This document shows positions 1 through 9,216 of a DNA stretch of 64,000 nucleotides, one piece after another. Under the pieces are notes generated by a model. It was not told where the DNA came from and did no database searches. It saw nothing but the letters and a program-made list of their open reading frames with translations. Every line of letters begins with the position of its first letter. Positions within the stretch are counted from its first letter, which is position 1. A program made the translations under genes and the position numbers. The stretch is from Pectobacterium brasiliense (GTDB taxonomy: Bacteria; Pseudomonadota; Gammaproteobacteria; Enterobacterales; Enterobacteriaceae), in contig NZ_JACGFN010000001.1 of assembly GCF_016950255.1 (NCBI RefSeq), forward strand, positions 2,232,001 through 2,296,000, written 5' to 3'.

Positions 1-1
1 C

Positions 2-202
2 AGCGCCCCGCACGCCTTGCAGCTCATCATTCTCGCTGTGACCTGGGCAGTCTTCGATTTCAGCATCATGTTTATCTATGCCTGCACCGGCCGTCGTTTA
101 TCGGGCCTTTTCTCCAACCCACGCCGCATCAAGCTGTTTAACCGCTCGACGGGCGGGATCTTTATTCTGGCAGGCACCACGTTGGCGGCGTCAACGCGTT
201 AA
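2..202 (+). CDS. LysE/RhtB-family amino-acid exporter, C-terminal fragment
   Basis: This is the last 66 codons of a gene that begins left of the window. The reading frame is open from the first bases and stops with TAA at 200-202. It encodes a hydrophobic segment followed by a basic loop and a final helix with the pattern N-R-x-x-G-G-x-F-x-x-x-G-x-x-L-A, which is characteristic of the C-terminus of LysE/RhtB amino-acid exporters of the inner membrane. The substrate cannot be told from this fragment. A short stem-loop follows the stop. Confidence 0.7.
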   Translation, partial: SAPHALQLIILAVTWAVFDFSIMFIYACTGRRLSGLFSNPRRIKLFNRSTGGIFILAGTTLAASTR

Positions 203-211
203 TTAAATAGG

Positions 212-240
212 GCTCCTGCTGCCTTCTGGCTAGCAGGAGC
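212..240. terminator. stem-loop between convergent genes
   Basis: A perfect 9-bp inverted repeat (gctcctgct / agcaggagc, 11-base loop) lies between the LysE-type stop and the stop of the minus-strand acetyltransferase gene. It could end transcription from both sides. The T-runs are poor. Confidence 0.5.
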
Positions 241-247
241 GACACCG

Positions 248-745
248 TTACGATGCCGTGACAAAATCAGCGATACCCTTCTCGTCCATCCGATAGCGAA
301 CCCATTCATCCTGCGGCTTCGCGCCAATGCTCTTATAGAAATCGATCGCGGGTTGGTTCCAGTCCAGCACGCTCCATTCCAACCGTCCGCACTGTCTTTC
401 CTGTGCAAGACGCGCAACCTGTTTCAGCAGCGCTTTGCCCGCTCCCGCATTACGATACGCCTGCGCAATGTAGAGATCTTCCAGATAGATGCCATATTTC
501 CCCAGCCAGGTTGAGTAGCTCATGAAGAAAATCGCATAGCCGACGGGCTTGCCATCAATCTCGCAAATCAGCGTTTCAGCCGTCGCGCCCTCGCCAAATA
601 ACGAGCGCTCAATATCCTCAAGCGAGGCCAGTACTTCGTGGCGCGCTTTCTCGTACACAGCAAGCTCGATAATTAAATCCAGAATCACGCTCGCATCTGA
701 TTTCTGTGCGGGGCGGATGGCTATATTCATAAGGGCTGGGTTCAT
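248..745 (-). CDS. GNAT-family N-acetyltransferase, SSAT-like
   Basis: The 165-residue protein is a single GNAT domain that would transfer acetyl from acetyl-CoA to an amine. The N-terminus IAIRPAQKSDA is the usual beta1-alpha1 start. The run LEDLYI followed by YRNAGAGKALL (about residues 87-105) is the beta4 strand and the acetyl-CoA pyrophosphate loop (R/Q-x-x-G-x-G/A). The C-terminal part W-N-x-x-A-x-x-F-Y-x-x-x-G-A is also typical. The LEDLYI pattern is common in spermidine/diamine acetyltransferase relatives, so a polyamine-like substrate is possible but unproven. Translation may begin at the first Met or at Met6. It is divergent from the LysR gene, which could regulate it. Confidence 0.8.
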   Translation of the reverse strand: MNPALMNIAIRPAQKSDASVILDLIIELAVYEKARHEVLASLEDIERSLFGEGATAETLICEIDGKPVGYAIFFMSYSTWLGKYGIYLEDLYIAQAYRNAGAGKALLKQVARLAQERQCGRLEWSVLDWNQPAIDFYKSIGAKPQDEWVRYRMDEKGIADFVTAS

Positions 746-852
746 AAAGTCTCTCTTCTCCGGTGCTAATTTTTCTAATGCTAACCATGACCAAGGCTTG
801 CCATGCTACCGGATTAAAAATACTGTATGAACTGCATTCTCTACAGCGACTG

Positions 853-1788
853 ATGAATATCATGCATCTGGATTTACGGCGTATCGATTTAAATTTACTG
901 GTGGTATTTAACAGCGTGTACCAGCATCGATCCGTCGCCGCAGCGGCAAAAGAGCTGGCGATGAGCGCATCGGCGGTCAGCCACGCGCTGACGCGCTTGC
1001 GCAATACGTTTTCCGATGAGCTGTTTTTTCGGGTTGGCAACACCATGCATCCGACCGTAGTGGCGGACGATATTGCAGAGCCGATCGCGGAAAGTCTGGC
1101 GCTGCTGACGCAGGGTCTGACGCCGCGTCCACGCTTTAATCCCGCTCGCAGCACGGAAAGTTTCACCTTTTCCATCACCGATTACACCGCGTTTTCGGTG
1201 TTTCCTACCCTGATGGCGCACATGGAAAAGCGGGCACCCCATATCAAATTCAATCTGGTTTATTCGCCGCAGAAGGTCGCGATTACCGATTTACTCGCAG
1301 GGAAAATCGACTTTGCTTTAGGGTGCACCGACATGACGCAACCGGAGAACAGGGAAATTGAGGAGATAGACTGGATTGAAGACAGCTATGTCATCATCAC
1401 CGCCGCGGATTATCCGTCAGGTGAGACGCTCACGCTGGATGATTATCTCGCCGCCCGGCACCTTGTCGTGACGCCCTGGAATGAGTCCCGTGGGGTGATT
1501 GACTACGCGCTGGATAAGCTCAACAAGAAGCGTCATGTCGCACTAAAGACGCCCTCCATGATGAGCGCGCCGTTTATCATCGCCGATTCAACGCTGATCA
1601 TGGCATTACCGTGCAATGTCGCGACATTCTTTACGCAATTCCTGCCGTTACGGATTCACGCCTTGCCTTTCACCGTGCCACCCTATCGCGTGAAGATATA
1701 CAGCCATCGCCGCAACAGCCGTTCGGAAGCCAGCCAGTGGATTAAAAACCTGTTACACAGGCTGGTGACACATCCCATAACGAACTGA
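853..1788 (+). CDS. LysR-family transcriptional regulator
   Basis: This is a 311-residue regulator with an N-terminal winged helix-turn-helix (about residues 8-65: LDLRRIDLNLLVVFNSVYQHRSVAAAAKEL shortened here, then S-A-S-A-V-S-H-A-L-x-R-L) and a periplasmic-binding-protein-like effector domain from about residue 95. I took the start at ATG 853 because the upstream in-frame stretch is not LysR-like; ATG 862 is also possible. The domain sequence is closest in style to the NahR/PcpR/NodD subgroup with its short LDLRRIDLNLL N-terminus. It is divergent from the acetyltransferase gene. The effector is unknown. Confidence 0.85.
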   Translation: MNIMHLDLRRIDLNLLVVFNSVYQHRSVAAAAKELAMSASAVSHALTRLRNTFSDELFFRVGNTMHPTVVADDIAEPIAESLALLTQGLTPRPRFNPARSTESFTFSITDYTAFSVFPTLMAHMEKRAPHIKFNLVYSPQKVAITDLLAGKIDFALGCTDMTQPENREIEEIDWIEDSYVIITAADYPSGETLTLDDYLAARHLVVTPWNESRGVIDYALDKLNKKRHVALKTPSMMSAPFIIADSTLIMALPCNVATFFTQFLPLRIHALPFTVPPYRVKIYSHRRNSRSEASQWIKNLLHRLVTHPITN

Positions 1789-1872
1789 TAGCGGCGATAG
1801 GCAAATCACAAGCCTGACTGTCTGATTTTCGGTTATTTTCTGGTAGCAATCCGGTAGCAAATTGTTCGGGTA

Positions 1873-2298
1873 TTAAATGCCGAGAGCGTCAGCAACCTGC
1901 TCACTTTCCGCTTTGGAAAAGCTGGCGTAGGTCAGCGCATCAAGCAATGCGGCGCGATCGATCGTCGGATAAATCTCTGGGCTCTGTAAAAGTGGGCCGA
2001 TTTCCTGAACGGTGAGCTGGGGATAGATGGTGTGTAATGCGACGGCAATGTCGCGAGCGGCGTAACACAGTTTGCGTAAAATTACCGCAACCTGCTGGTG
2101 CGTGATCGCCTCCTGATAAACGGTATAAAGCACGTCAGCAATTAATGTTGACGTCAAAACCGAAATACGGGACACATCACCGGCTCGTCCACCCAATGCC
2201 TGAAGGATGTGTTCGACGGCCTGTTCTGGCGTTTTTCCCTGCGCCTGTTGTGAAGCCAGTACGGAAACCAATTTATTTTTTATTTCATCATTTGCCAT
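1873..2298 (-). CDS. conserved-looking hypothetical protein, 141 aa
   Basis: I do not recognise this protein. It is predicted to be soluble and mostly alpha-helical, with no signal peptide, no cysteine-rich motif and one central hydrophobic segment (about residues 48-60). Codon use matches the neighbouring genes, and a GGA-type ribosome-binding site (aaggaaccgaacg) precedes the ATG. The C-terminus ends in repeated short helices (AALLDALTYASFSKAESEQVADALGI shortened to its tail SEQVADALGI). It stands alone, convergent with the LysR gene, with nifJ starting 388 bp away on the other strand. Confidence 0.6.
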   Translation of the reverse strand: MANDEIKNKLVSVLASQQAQGKTPEQAVEHILQALGGRAGDVSRISVLTSTLIADVLYTVYQEAITHQQVAVILRKLCYAARDIAVALHTIYPQLTVQEIGPLLQSPEIYPTIDRAALLDALTYASFSKAESEQVADALGI

Positions 2299-2686
2299 CG
2301 TTCGGTTCCTTCATACATTGATTACAGTTGTTATTTTAGTATAAGCACGCTACCTGTCATGGCAGTAATGAGCAAACAAAATCATGCGGCGATACCCTTC
2401 AATAGGTACAAAAAGACATCAACCCGCTCTGAGGTGTATGATATGCGCAACTTTAGGAAACGCGGGCTCTCCTTCATACGAACACCGCACGTAGAAAGAT
2501 CGCTTGAAGTATGGCGGAGATAAAACACAGTTTGATACAACTCCGTTTACATCGTTCCACCCTCTTTTTTCCTGAAATGCGATAATACTCCGATAAGAAT
2601 CGTATTTTCGTTTATGCCCAATCATTTTCATCGCCCGAAAAGACCATGTAAAATGAAAGGCTTAGTGAGCAAGAAGGCTATAAGTC
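2299..2686. other. non-coding stretch upstream of nifJ
   Basis: These 388 bp separate the divergent 141-aa gene and nifJ and must hold both promoters. The DNA is more AT-rich than the flanks. I see no convincing operator, hairpin or RNA gene. The one minus-strand open frame here (2419-2631) lacks coding character. Confidence 0.5.
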
Positions 2687-5600
2687 ATGATCACCACCGA
2701 CGGTAATAACGCAGTCGCCTCCGTGGCCTGGCGAACCAATGAAGTCATCGCCATTTATCCCATCACCCCCAGTTCCAGCATGGCTGAACACGCGGCCGCC
2801 TGGTCGAGCGACGGCGGGCTGAATATATGGGGAGATACGCCCCGCGTTGTTGAAATGCAATCGGAAGGCGGCGCGATCGCTACCGTCCACGGCGCATTGC
2901 AGACGGGCACACTCTCCACCACGTTCACCTCATCGCAGGGTCTGCTGCTGATGATCCCCACGCTGTATAAGCTGGCTGGTGAGCTAACCCCGTTTGTCTT
3001 GCACGTCGCTGCCCGTACGGTTGCGACGCATGCACTTTCTATCTTCTGCGATCATTCGGATGTCATGGCTGTGCGCCAGACGGGTTGTGCCATGCTGTGC
3101 GCCAGCAATGTGCAGGAAGCCCAAGACTTTGCGCTGATTTCGCAAATCGCCAGCCTGAACAGCCGTCTGCCGTTTATCCATTTCTTCGACGGTTTCCGTA
3201 CCTCACACGAAATTAATAAGATTGAGCCGCTGAGCGATGACGTAATCCGCCAGCTTCTGCCACAGAAATCGATTGATGCACACCGTGAGCGAGCGCTCAC
3301 ACCGGAACGTCCGGTGATTCGTGGTACCGCCTCTAACCCGGATACCTTCTTCCAGGCGCGCGAAGCCACCAACCGCTGGTATGACGCCGGTTATGAGCAC
3401 GTTGAGCAGGCGATGAACGATTTCGCCGCCACCACAGGACGCCAGTACCAGCCGTTTGAATACTACGGCCACCCGGAAGCGACCAAAATCGTCGTCCTGA
3501 TGGGCTCTGGCGTTGGCACCTGCGAAGAAGTCGTCGATACGCTGTTGATGCGCGGCGAAAAAGTTGGCGTGGTGAAAATCCGTCTGTATCGTCCGTTCTC
3601 CGCCAAGCATCTGCTGGCCGTTATTCCGCAAACGGCGAAGAGCATCGCAGTGCTGGACCGCACAAAAGAGCCGGGTGCGCTGGCAGAGCCGCTGTATCTC
3701 GATGTGATGACCGCGCTGGCCGAAGCGTTCTCCGCTGGTGAGCGTTCACTTATGCCACGCGTGATTGGTGGTCGTTATGGCCTGTCTTCCAAAGAATTTA
3801 CCCCACAGTGCATACAGGCGATCTTTAATGAGTTAGCACTTGCTAACCCACGACCGCGCTTTACTGTCGGGATTTATGACGATGTCACCAATCTGTCGCT
3901 GCCACTGCCGGAACAGCATTTTCCAAGCAGCGCATCGCTCGAAGCCCTGTTCTACGGTCTGGGCAGCGACGGTACCGTTTCTGCAACCAAGAACGCCATC
4001 AAAATTGTCGGTGAAACCACGCCGATGTTTGTGCAGGGCTACTTTGTCTATGACTCGAAAAAGGCCGGTAGCCTGACCGTTTCCCACATGCGTGTGGGCC
4101 CGCACCCGATCAACTCAGCCTACCTGATCGATCAGGCCGATTTCGTTGCCTGTCATCAGTGGCAGTTTATCGACAAGTACAGCATGGTCGAACGGCTGAA
4201 GCCCGGCGGCGTTTTCCTAATCAACTCGCCGTATAGCAGCGACGATCTGTGGCACCGTTTGCCGCAGGAAGTGCAGGCAGGGCTGAACCAGCGCAATGCC
4301 CGCGTGTACTGCATCAACGCCGCCAAGATTGCCCGCGAGTGTCATCTGGGCGCGCGCATCAACACCGTCATGCAGATGGCGTTCTTCCACCTGTCACAGA
4401 TTCTGCCAGCCGATGTGGCGGTGGAAAAACTTCGTACCGCCATCGCCAAGAGCTACGGCAGTAAAGGTCAGGAGCTGGTTGAACGTAACTGGCAGGCGCT
4501 GAGTGCCACATTAGAAGCGCTGGCAGAAGTGCCGCGGGAAGCCGTCAACCCAGACAGCCCGCAGCGCCCAGCGGTGGTTTCCGACGCCGCGCCTGATTTC
4601 GTCAAGACCGTGACGGCCGCGATGCTGGCTGGCTTGGGTGATACGCTGCCCGTCTCCGCCCTGCCGCCCGATGGCACCTGGCCAACCGGCACCACCAAGT
4701 GGGAAAAACGTAATATCGCGGAAGAAATCCCGTTATGGCAGCCGCAGCTTTGTACGCAATGTAACCACTGCGTCGCCGCCTGCCCGCACTCGGCTATCCG
4801 CGCCAAAGTCGTCCAGCCCGACGCGATGGAACATGCACCTGCTTCACTGCAATCGCTGGATGTGAAAGCCCGCGACATGCGTGGCCAGAAATACGTGTTG
4901 CAGGTTGCCCCAGAGGACTGTACTGGCTGTAACCTGTGCGTGGAAGTTTGTCCGGCCAAAGACCGTCAGAACCCAGAAATTAAAGCCATCAATATGGAAT
5001 CCCGTCTGGATAATCTGACGGCGGAGAAAGAGAACTTCGATTTCTTCCTGCAATTGCCGGAAATCGACAAATCCACGCTGGAACGTATCGATATCCGCAC
5101 TTCTCAGCTGATTTCGCCGCTGTTCGAGTACTCTGGTGCCTGTTCCGGCTGTGGCGAAACGCCGTACATCAAGTTACTGACACAACTCTATGGCGATCGT
5201 CTGCTGGTCGCGAATGCAACGGGCTGTTCATCGATTTATGGCGGTAACCTGCCTACCACGCCGTGGACTACCGATGCCAACGGCCGCGGTCCGGCCTGGG
5301 CTAACTCGCTGTTCGAGGATAACGCCGAATTCGGCCTGGGCTTCCGCCTGAGCGTCGATCAGCACCGCCAACGTGCCGTGCGCCTGCTCAACAAGCTGGC
5401 ACCGCAACTGCCGCCGGATCTGGTGAATGCGTTGCAGGAAGAGTCCATTGTGCCCGACCTGCGCCGTCAGCAGATTGAACAGCTACGTGGATTGCTGGCA
5501 ACCATCAATGATAATGACGCCAAGGTGCTGGCGAGTGAAGCCGACCACTTTGTCGATAAATCTATCTGGCTTATCGGCGGTGACGGCTGGGCGTACGACA

Positions 5601-6220
5601 TCGGCTACGGCGGACTGGATCACGTCATGAGCCTGAGCGAAAACGTCAACGTGCTGGTGCTGGATACGCAGTGCTACTCCAACACTGGCGGTCAGCAGTC
5701 CAAGGCGACGCCGCTGGGCGCAGTCACCAAGTTTGGCGAGAAAGGCAAACGCAAAGCGCGTAAAGATCTCGGCATCAACGTCATGATGTACGGCCACGTG
5801 TATGTCGCGCAGATCTCACTGGGCGCACAGCTGAACCAGACAGTGAAAGCGATTCAGGAAGCCGAAGCCTGGCCGGGCCCATCGCTGATTATCGCGTACA
5901 GCCCGTGTGAAGAGCACGGCTACGATCTGGCATTCAGCCACGATCAGATGCGTCAATTGACGGCAACGGGCTTCTGGCCGCTCTACCGCTTCGACCCACG
6001 TCGTGCCGAAGAAGGGAAAGCCGCGCTAGTCACCGATTCTCGTCCGCCATCAAGCAGCCTGAGCGAAACGCTGATGAAAGAGCAACGCTTCCGCCGCCTG
6101 AATAGCATGATGCCGGAAGAAACCGCGCAGCTCTATGAAGAAGCGGAGCTGGATCTGCGTCGCCGCTTTGACTTCCTGACGATGATGGCCGGCAAGGCAG
6201 AGAAAAACCCACAGGAATAA
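2687..6220 (+). CDS. nifJ: pyruvate:flavodoxin (ferredoxin) oxidoreductase
   Basis: The 1177-residue protein is the single-chain homodimeric pyruvate:ferredoxin/flavodoxin oxidoreductase (YdbK in E. coli), which converts pyruvate and CoA to acetyl-CoA and CO2 and passes low-potential electrons to flavodoxin or ferredoxin in the cytoplasm. All expected domains are present: the N-terminal pyrimidine-binding half (YPITPSS near residue 26), a transketolase C-like domain (about 255-400), the gamma-like domain (about 410-620), two 4Fe-4S ferredoxin motifs (CTQCNHCVAACP near 689 and CTGCNLCVEVCP near 745), the proximal-cluster cysteines (ACSGCGE near 818) and the thiamine-diphosphate motif GDGWAYDIGYGG with N-T-G-G (about 964-1000). 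Length is normal for the family. It is a single gene followed by a strong terminator. Confidence 0.96.
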   Translation: MITTDGNNAVASVAWRTNEVIAIYPITPSSSMAEHAAAWSSDGGLNIWGDTPRVVEMQSEGGAIATVHGALQTGTLSTTFTSSQGLLLMIPTLYKLAGELTPFVLHVAARTVATHALSIFCDHSDVMAVRQTGCAMLCASNVQEAQDFALISQIASLNSRLPFIHFFDGFRTSHEINKIEPLSDDVIRQLLPQKSIDAHRERALTPERPVIRGTASNPDTFFQAREATNRWYDAGYEHVEQAMNDFAATTGRQYQPFEYYGHPEATKIVVLMGSGVGTCEEVVDTLLMRGEKVGVVKIRLYRPFSAKHLLAVIPQTAKSIAVLDRTKEPGALAEPLYLDVMTALAEAFSAGERSLMPRVIGGRYGLSSKEFTPQCIQAIFNELALANPRPRFTVGIYDDVTNLSLPLPEQHFPSSASLEALFYGLGSDGTVSATKNAIKIVGETTPMFVQGYFVYDSKKAGSLTVSHMRVGPHPINSAYLIDQADFVACHQWQFIDKYSMVERLKPGGVFLINSPYSSDDLWHRLPQEVQAGLNQRNARVYCINAAKIARECHLGARINTVMQMAFFHLSQILPADVAVEKLRTAIAKSYGSKGQELVERNWQALSATLEALAEVPREAVNPDSPQRPAVVSDAAPDFVKTVTAAMLAGLGDTLPVSALPPDGTWPTGTTKWEKRNIAEEIPLWQPQLCTQCNHCVAACPHSAIRAKVVQPDAMEHAPASLQSLDVKARDMRGQKYVLQVAPEDCTGCNLCVEVCPAKDRQNPEIKAINMESRLDNLTAEKENFDFFLQLPEIDKSTLERIDIRTSQLISPLFEYSGACSGCGETPYIKLLTQLYGDRLLVANATGCSSIYGGNLPTTPWTTDANGRGPAWANSLFEDNAEFGLGFRLSVDQHRQRAVRLLNKLAPQLPPDLVNALQEESIVPDLRRQQIEQLRGLLATINDNDAKVLASEADHFVDKSIWLIGGDGWAYDIGYGGLDHVMSLSENVNVLVLDTQCYSNTGGQQSKATPLGAVTKFGEKGKRKARKDLGINVMMYGHVYVAQISLGAQLNQTVKAIQEAEAWPGPSLIIAYSPCEEHGYDLAFSHDQMRQLTATGFWPLYRFDPRRAEEGKAALVTDSRPPSSSLSETLMKEQRFRRLNSMMPEETAQLYEEAELDLRRRFDFLTMMAGKAEKNPQE

Positions 6221-6232
6221 TCGTTCCTCCCC

Positions 6233-6254
6233 AAACCGGCTTCGGCCGGTTTTT
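6233..6254 (+). terminator. rho-independent terminator of nifJ
   Basis: The sequence aaccggc-ttcg-gccggtt makes a stable stem with a UUCG-type tetraloop, followed directly by a run of T. It begins 12 bases after the nifJ stop. Confidence 0.92.
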
Positions 6255-6355
6255 TATGGCGTGCCATCCCTGGCCGCCACCCTTACGGGCCGTTGCTGAT
6301 GCAACGTTAAAAATTTCTCCCGGAAACTTTTTATGGCGTGCCATCCCTGGCCGCC
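6251..6355. repeat. dispersed repeat unit, copy 1
   Basis: Two 28-bp near-palindromic boxes (6251-6278 and 6328-6355), identical to one another, enclose a 49-bp spacer that reads CCTTACGGGCCGTTGCTG... then GTTAAAAATTTCTCC. Each box has the plan TTTTTAT-stem-ATCCCTG-stem. The same plan, with different stem bases but the same loop and a similar spacer, appears at 27055-27156. It fits a dispersed intergenic element of this genome rather than a coding region. It follows directly on the nifJ terminator and precedes cybB. Confidence 0.75.
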
Positions 6356-6539
6356 CCCTTACAGACCGTTGCGTTTTCCCCTGTCTAAACGAGATTGAAT
6401 ATCGAGGAATCCAGAGCGGATAGCCCAGTTTGTCAGGCAGGGTAAAGAGGGGCTGACAAGACGCAAGTTACCTTATACTTTATGAGATTATTCGCTCGTT
6501 ACGGTGTTAAACCGCTCTCAACGTCGCAGAGGACGAAAC

Positions 6540-7076
6540 ATGAAAGGAAAGTTCGCACCATCGCAGATTGCATTGCACTGGCTGGTTTTTCTGTTGCTCG
6601 TTGTGACCTATGCCACCATCGAGCTACGCGGATTTGCTGAACGCGGTTCGTTGCTGCGCACCGTGATGATCGTGACGCACTTTAGCTGTGGCGTCACCAT
6701 ACTGGTTCTTATGCTGGCTCGCCTGTTCTTACGCCACAGGCATACCTCCCCCGCTATTACTCCACAGCCACCACGTTGGCAAAGTGCGCTCGGCTCACTT
6801 ACCCACGCCGTCATTTACCTGCTGTTTATCACTCTGCCGACTCTGGGCATTGCCTCACGCTATTACAACGGCCGGGACTGGATGCTATTTGGAATCGGTA
6901 TGCCAACAGCCGCGACGCCGAATTTCGATCTTGCTGAAACGCTAATTGGCTGGCATGAAACGCTGGCACCGTTAGGGTACTGGCTCATTGCCGCGCATAC
7001 CGCGGCTGCTCTGTTCCACCACTATGTTATGAAAGACAACACGCTGCTGCGCATGATGCCAGCCAAGCGCGATTAA
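6540..7076 (+). CDS. cybB: cytochrome b561
   Basis: The 178-residue inner-membrane dihaem cytochrome b561 oxidises ubiquinol and can quench superoxide. Four transmembrane helices are evident, with histidines at the expected positions: His13 (ALHW), His47 (THFSCG), the WHETL histidine and the AAHTAAALFHHY group. The C-terminus KDNTLLRMMP is almost that of E. coli CybB. An in-frame ATG exists 12 codons upstream, but the homologous protein starts at 6540 and a purine-rich site (cagagga) precedes it. Confidence 0.93.
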   Translation: MKGKFAPSQIALHWLVFLLLVVTYATIELRGFAERGSLLRTVMIVTHFSCGVTILVLMLARLFLRHRHTSPAITPQPPRWQSALGSLTHAVIYLLFITLPTLGIASRYYNGRDWMLFGIGMPTAATPNFDLAETLIGWHETLAPLGYWLIAAHTAAALFHHYVMKDNTLLRMMPAKRD

Positions 7077-7097
7077 TCGGGTAACAAAGGAGCAAGC

Positions 7098-7895
7098 ATG
7101 AAAGTCGCACTGGGACAATTCGCGGTTGACCGCGAGTGGCAGAAAAACGCCGCGACCATCACTGAATTCATGTCGGCAGCACAGCAAAACGGAGCCGACC
7201 TTCTGGTGCTACCGGAAGGCGTACTGGCTCGCGATATCACCAATCCCAACATGGTGCTCACCGCCGCGCAGCCGCTTGACGGCCCGTTTATCTCGCACCT
7301 GCTGGAAGCCAGTAAAGGCAGCAACCTGACAACCATGCTGTGTGTGCATATCCCGAATGGCGAAGGGAAAGTCTGGAACACGCTACTGGCATTGCGCAAC
7401 GGCGAGATCGTTGCGCAATACCGGAAGCTGCATCTGTACGATGCATTTTCCGTACAGGAATCGGAAAACGTACTGGCAGGCGAAGACGTTCCGCCGCTGT
7501 TGACCATCGCCGGGTTGAACGTCGGACTGATGACCTGCTATGACATCCGCTTCCCCGAGCTTGCACGCCGTCTGGTGCTGGACGGTGCAGACGTACTCGT
7601 TCTTCCCTCCGCCTGGATTAAGGGGCCGCTGAAAGAAGCGCATTGGGAATTATTGGTGCGCACCAGAGCACTGGAAAACACGACCTATCTCGTCGCCGTT
7701 GGCGAGTGCGGCGTCAAGAATATCGGCAACAGTATGGTGGTCGATCCTTTAGGCGTTGTCGTGGTTCAGGCACCCGAAACACCGGCTCTCATCTATGCCG
7801 ACATTGACCCAGAACGACTGGCGTATGCCCGTCAGATTCTCCCGGTATTGGCTAATCGCCGCTTTCAAAAACCCACGTTAGACGGGGGAAATTGA
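7098..7895 (+). CDS. ybeM: deaminated glutathione amidase (nitrilase family)
   Basis: The 265-residue cytoplasmic carbon-nitrogen hydrolase matches E. coli YbeM/mammalian Nit1, which removes the amide from deaminated glutathione, a side product of transaminases (metabolite repair). The nitrilase triad is visible as Glu40 (LLVLPEG), Lys110 (YRKLHLYD) and Cys147 ([11 protein letters not shown]). An AAAGGAG ribosome-binding site sits just before the ATG. It follows cybB by 21 bp and may be co-transcribed with it, although the functions are unrelated. The length is normal for the family, whereas the E. coli K-12 gene is broken. Confidence 0.9.
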   Translation: MKVALGQFAVDREWQKNAATITEFMSAAQQNGADLLVLPEGVLARDITNPNMVLTAAQPLDGPFISHLLEASKGSNLTTMLCVHIPNGEGKVWNTLLALRNGEIVAQYRKLHLYDAFSVQESENVLAGEDVPPLLTIAGLNVGLMTCYDIRFPELARRLVLDGADVLVLPSAWIKGPLKEAHWELLVRTRALENTTYLVAVGECGVKNIGNSMVVDPLGVVVVQAPETPALIYADIDPERLAYARQILPVLANRRFQKPTLDGGN

Positions 7896-8080
7896 GTCGA
7901 GGTTCACTCTACGCGGCTTTCTTTCTCATTCGGATGCCAAAAAGTGTGATTAGTTACACATGTTGTTTCCCTCAGAGGCCATTCTGCACATATAATGCGC
8001 ATCCGGTCGTCATGGCGACCCTAGCAGACCAGCCTCCTGATTCGGGGGGGTGCATTTACCACTCAAATAAAGAAACGAAA
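7896..8080 (+). promoter_or_regulatory. ldtB promoter and leader
   Basis: A perfect TATAAT -10 hexamer lies at 7991-7996, giving a leader of about 75 bases before the ldtB ATG at 8081. No good -35 hexamer lies at the usual spacing. The leader contains a short G/C-rich stem (cctcc pairing with ggggg around 8033-8050) just before the ribosome-binding region. An open frame runs from ybeM's end through this leader but it is not part of the ldtB protein. Confidence 0.55.
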
Positions 8081-9154
8081 ATGAGTATTCGCGCGATCTT
8101 TACTTTAGTTCTTGCAGCCGCCGCATTCAGCCAGGCCGCTTTTGCCGTTGTTTATCCTCTGCCTGCGGCTAACAGCCGACTGGTAGGCGAGAATATCGAA
8201 ATCACCGTACCGGAAGATAGCACACAGCCATTGGAACATTTTGCAGCACAGTTCCAAATGGGCCTGAGCAACATGATGGAAGCCAACCCAGATGCGGACG
8301 TTTACCTGCCGATTCCCGGCAGCAAAATGGTCATTCCTCATCAGTTGATTCTGCCAGATGCACCGCGTGAAGGCATTGTCATCAACAGCGCAGAAATGCG
8401 TCTGTACTACTATCCGAAAGGCTCCAAGACTGTGGTCGTGCTGCCAATCGGCATTGGTGAGTTAGGTAAAGATACGCCGATTAACTGGACAACCTCTGTT
8501 CAGCGTAAGAAAGCGGGCCCAACCTGGACGCCAACCGCGAAGATGCACGCAGAATATGCGGCACGCGGTGAAACCCTGCAAAAAGTTTTCCCAGCTGGCC
8601 CAGATAACCCAATGGGGCTGTATGCGCTGTACATCGGTAACCTGTACGCGATCCACGGCACCAACGCCAACTTCGGTATTGGTCTGCGCGTAAGCCACGG
8701 CTGCGTCCGTCTGCGTGACGATGATATCAAGTATCTGTTCAACAACGTTCCGGTCGGTACTCGCGTTCAGTTCATCAATGAACCAGTGAAAGCCACCGTT
8801 GAACCAGATGGTTCACGCTATGTTGAAGTTCACAACCCGCTGTCTCGCACGGTAGAAGAATTCCATTCTGATTCTCCGGCCCCGATCAGCATGACGCCAA
8901 AAGTGAGCAAGGTTCTGGCCGACGCCAGCGTGAACACCAGCGAAGTCGATCAGGCAATCCAGAGACGTTCTGGTATGCCGACCAAAATCAATGGTCTGAT
9001 CGAACAAGCCACGCCAGCCATTCCGGTTGAATCTGTTGCGGCACCTGTTGCACCAGAAGCACAGCAGCCGCAAGATAGCCTTAATGCGGAGCAAAATGCC
9101 GCACCAGCGGAATCACAGCCTACAGCTGCAGCGACCGACGCTAGCCGTTCGTAA
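8081..9154 (+). CDS. ldtB: L,D-transpeptidase (YbiS/LdtB type)
   Basis: The 357-residue periplasmic L,D-transpeptidase anchors Braun lipoprotein to the peptidoglycan. It has a Sec signal peptide ([22 protein letters not shown], cleavage expected near residue 22), a LysM-like N-terminal part and the YkuD catalytic domain with IHGTNANFG and the SHGCVRL motif, Cys208 being the nucleophile. The sequence up to about residue 305 closely follows E. coli YbiS. The last 50 or so residues are an extra Ala/Pro/Gln/Glu-rich tail not found in the E. coli enzyme. I start at ATG 8081 because this gives the signal peptide. The gene is alone and has its own promoter. Confidence 0.93.
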   Translation: MSIRAIFTLVLAAAAFSQAAFAVVYPLPAANSRLVGENIEITVPEDSTQPLEHFAAQFQMGLSNMMEANPDADVYLPIPGSKMVIPHQLILPDAPREGIVINSAEMRLYYYPKGSKTVVVLPIGIGELGKDTPINWTTSVQRKKAGPTWTPTAKMHAEYAARGETLQKVFPAGPDNPMGLYALYIGNLYAIHGTNANFGIGLRVSHGCVRLRDDDIKYLFNNVPVGTRVQFINEPVKATVEPDGSRYVEVHNPLSRTVEEFHSDSPAPISMTPKVSKVLADASVNTSEVDQAIQRRSGMPTKINGLIEQATPAIPVESVAAPVAPEAQQPQDSLNAEQNAAPAESQPTAAATDASRS

Positions 9155-9163
9155 TCGCGATGA

Positions 9164-9195
9164 CGCGTTGGAAATCCATTCAGGTTTCCAACGCG
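9164..9195. terminator. bidirectional terminator between ldtB and metY
   Basis: The 11-bp perfect inverted repeat cgcgttggaaa / tttccaacgcg with a 10-base loop is followed by tttct on the plus strand. It lies between the convergent ldtB and sulfhydrylase stops. Confidence 0.8.
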
Positions 9196-9216
9196 TTTCT
9201 CTACTATCCCTACCGT

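Noticed and set aside
2419..2631. 70-codon minus-strand frame before nifJ
   Set aside because: No ribosome-binding site or family pattern; composition looks non-coding.
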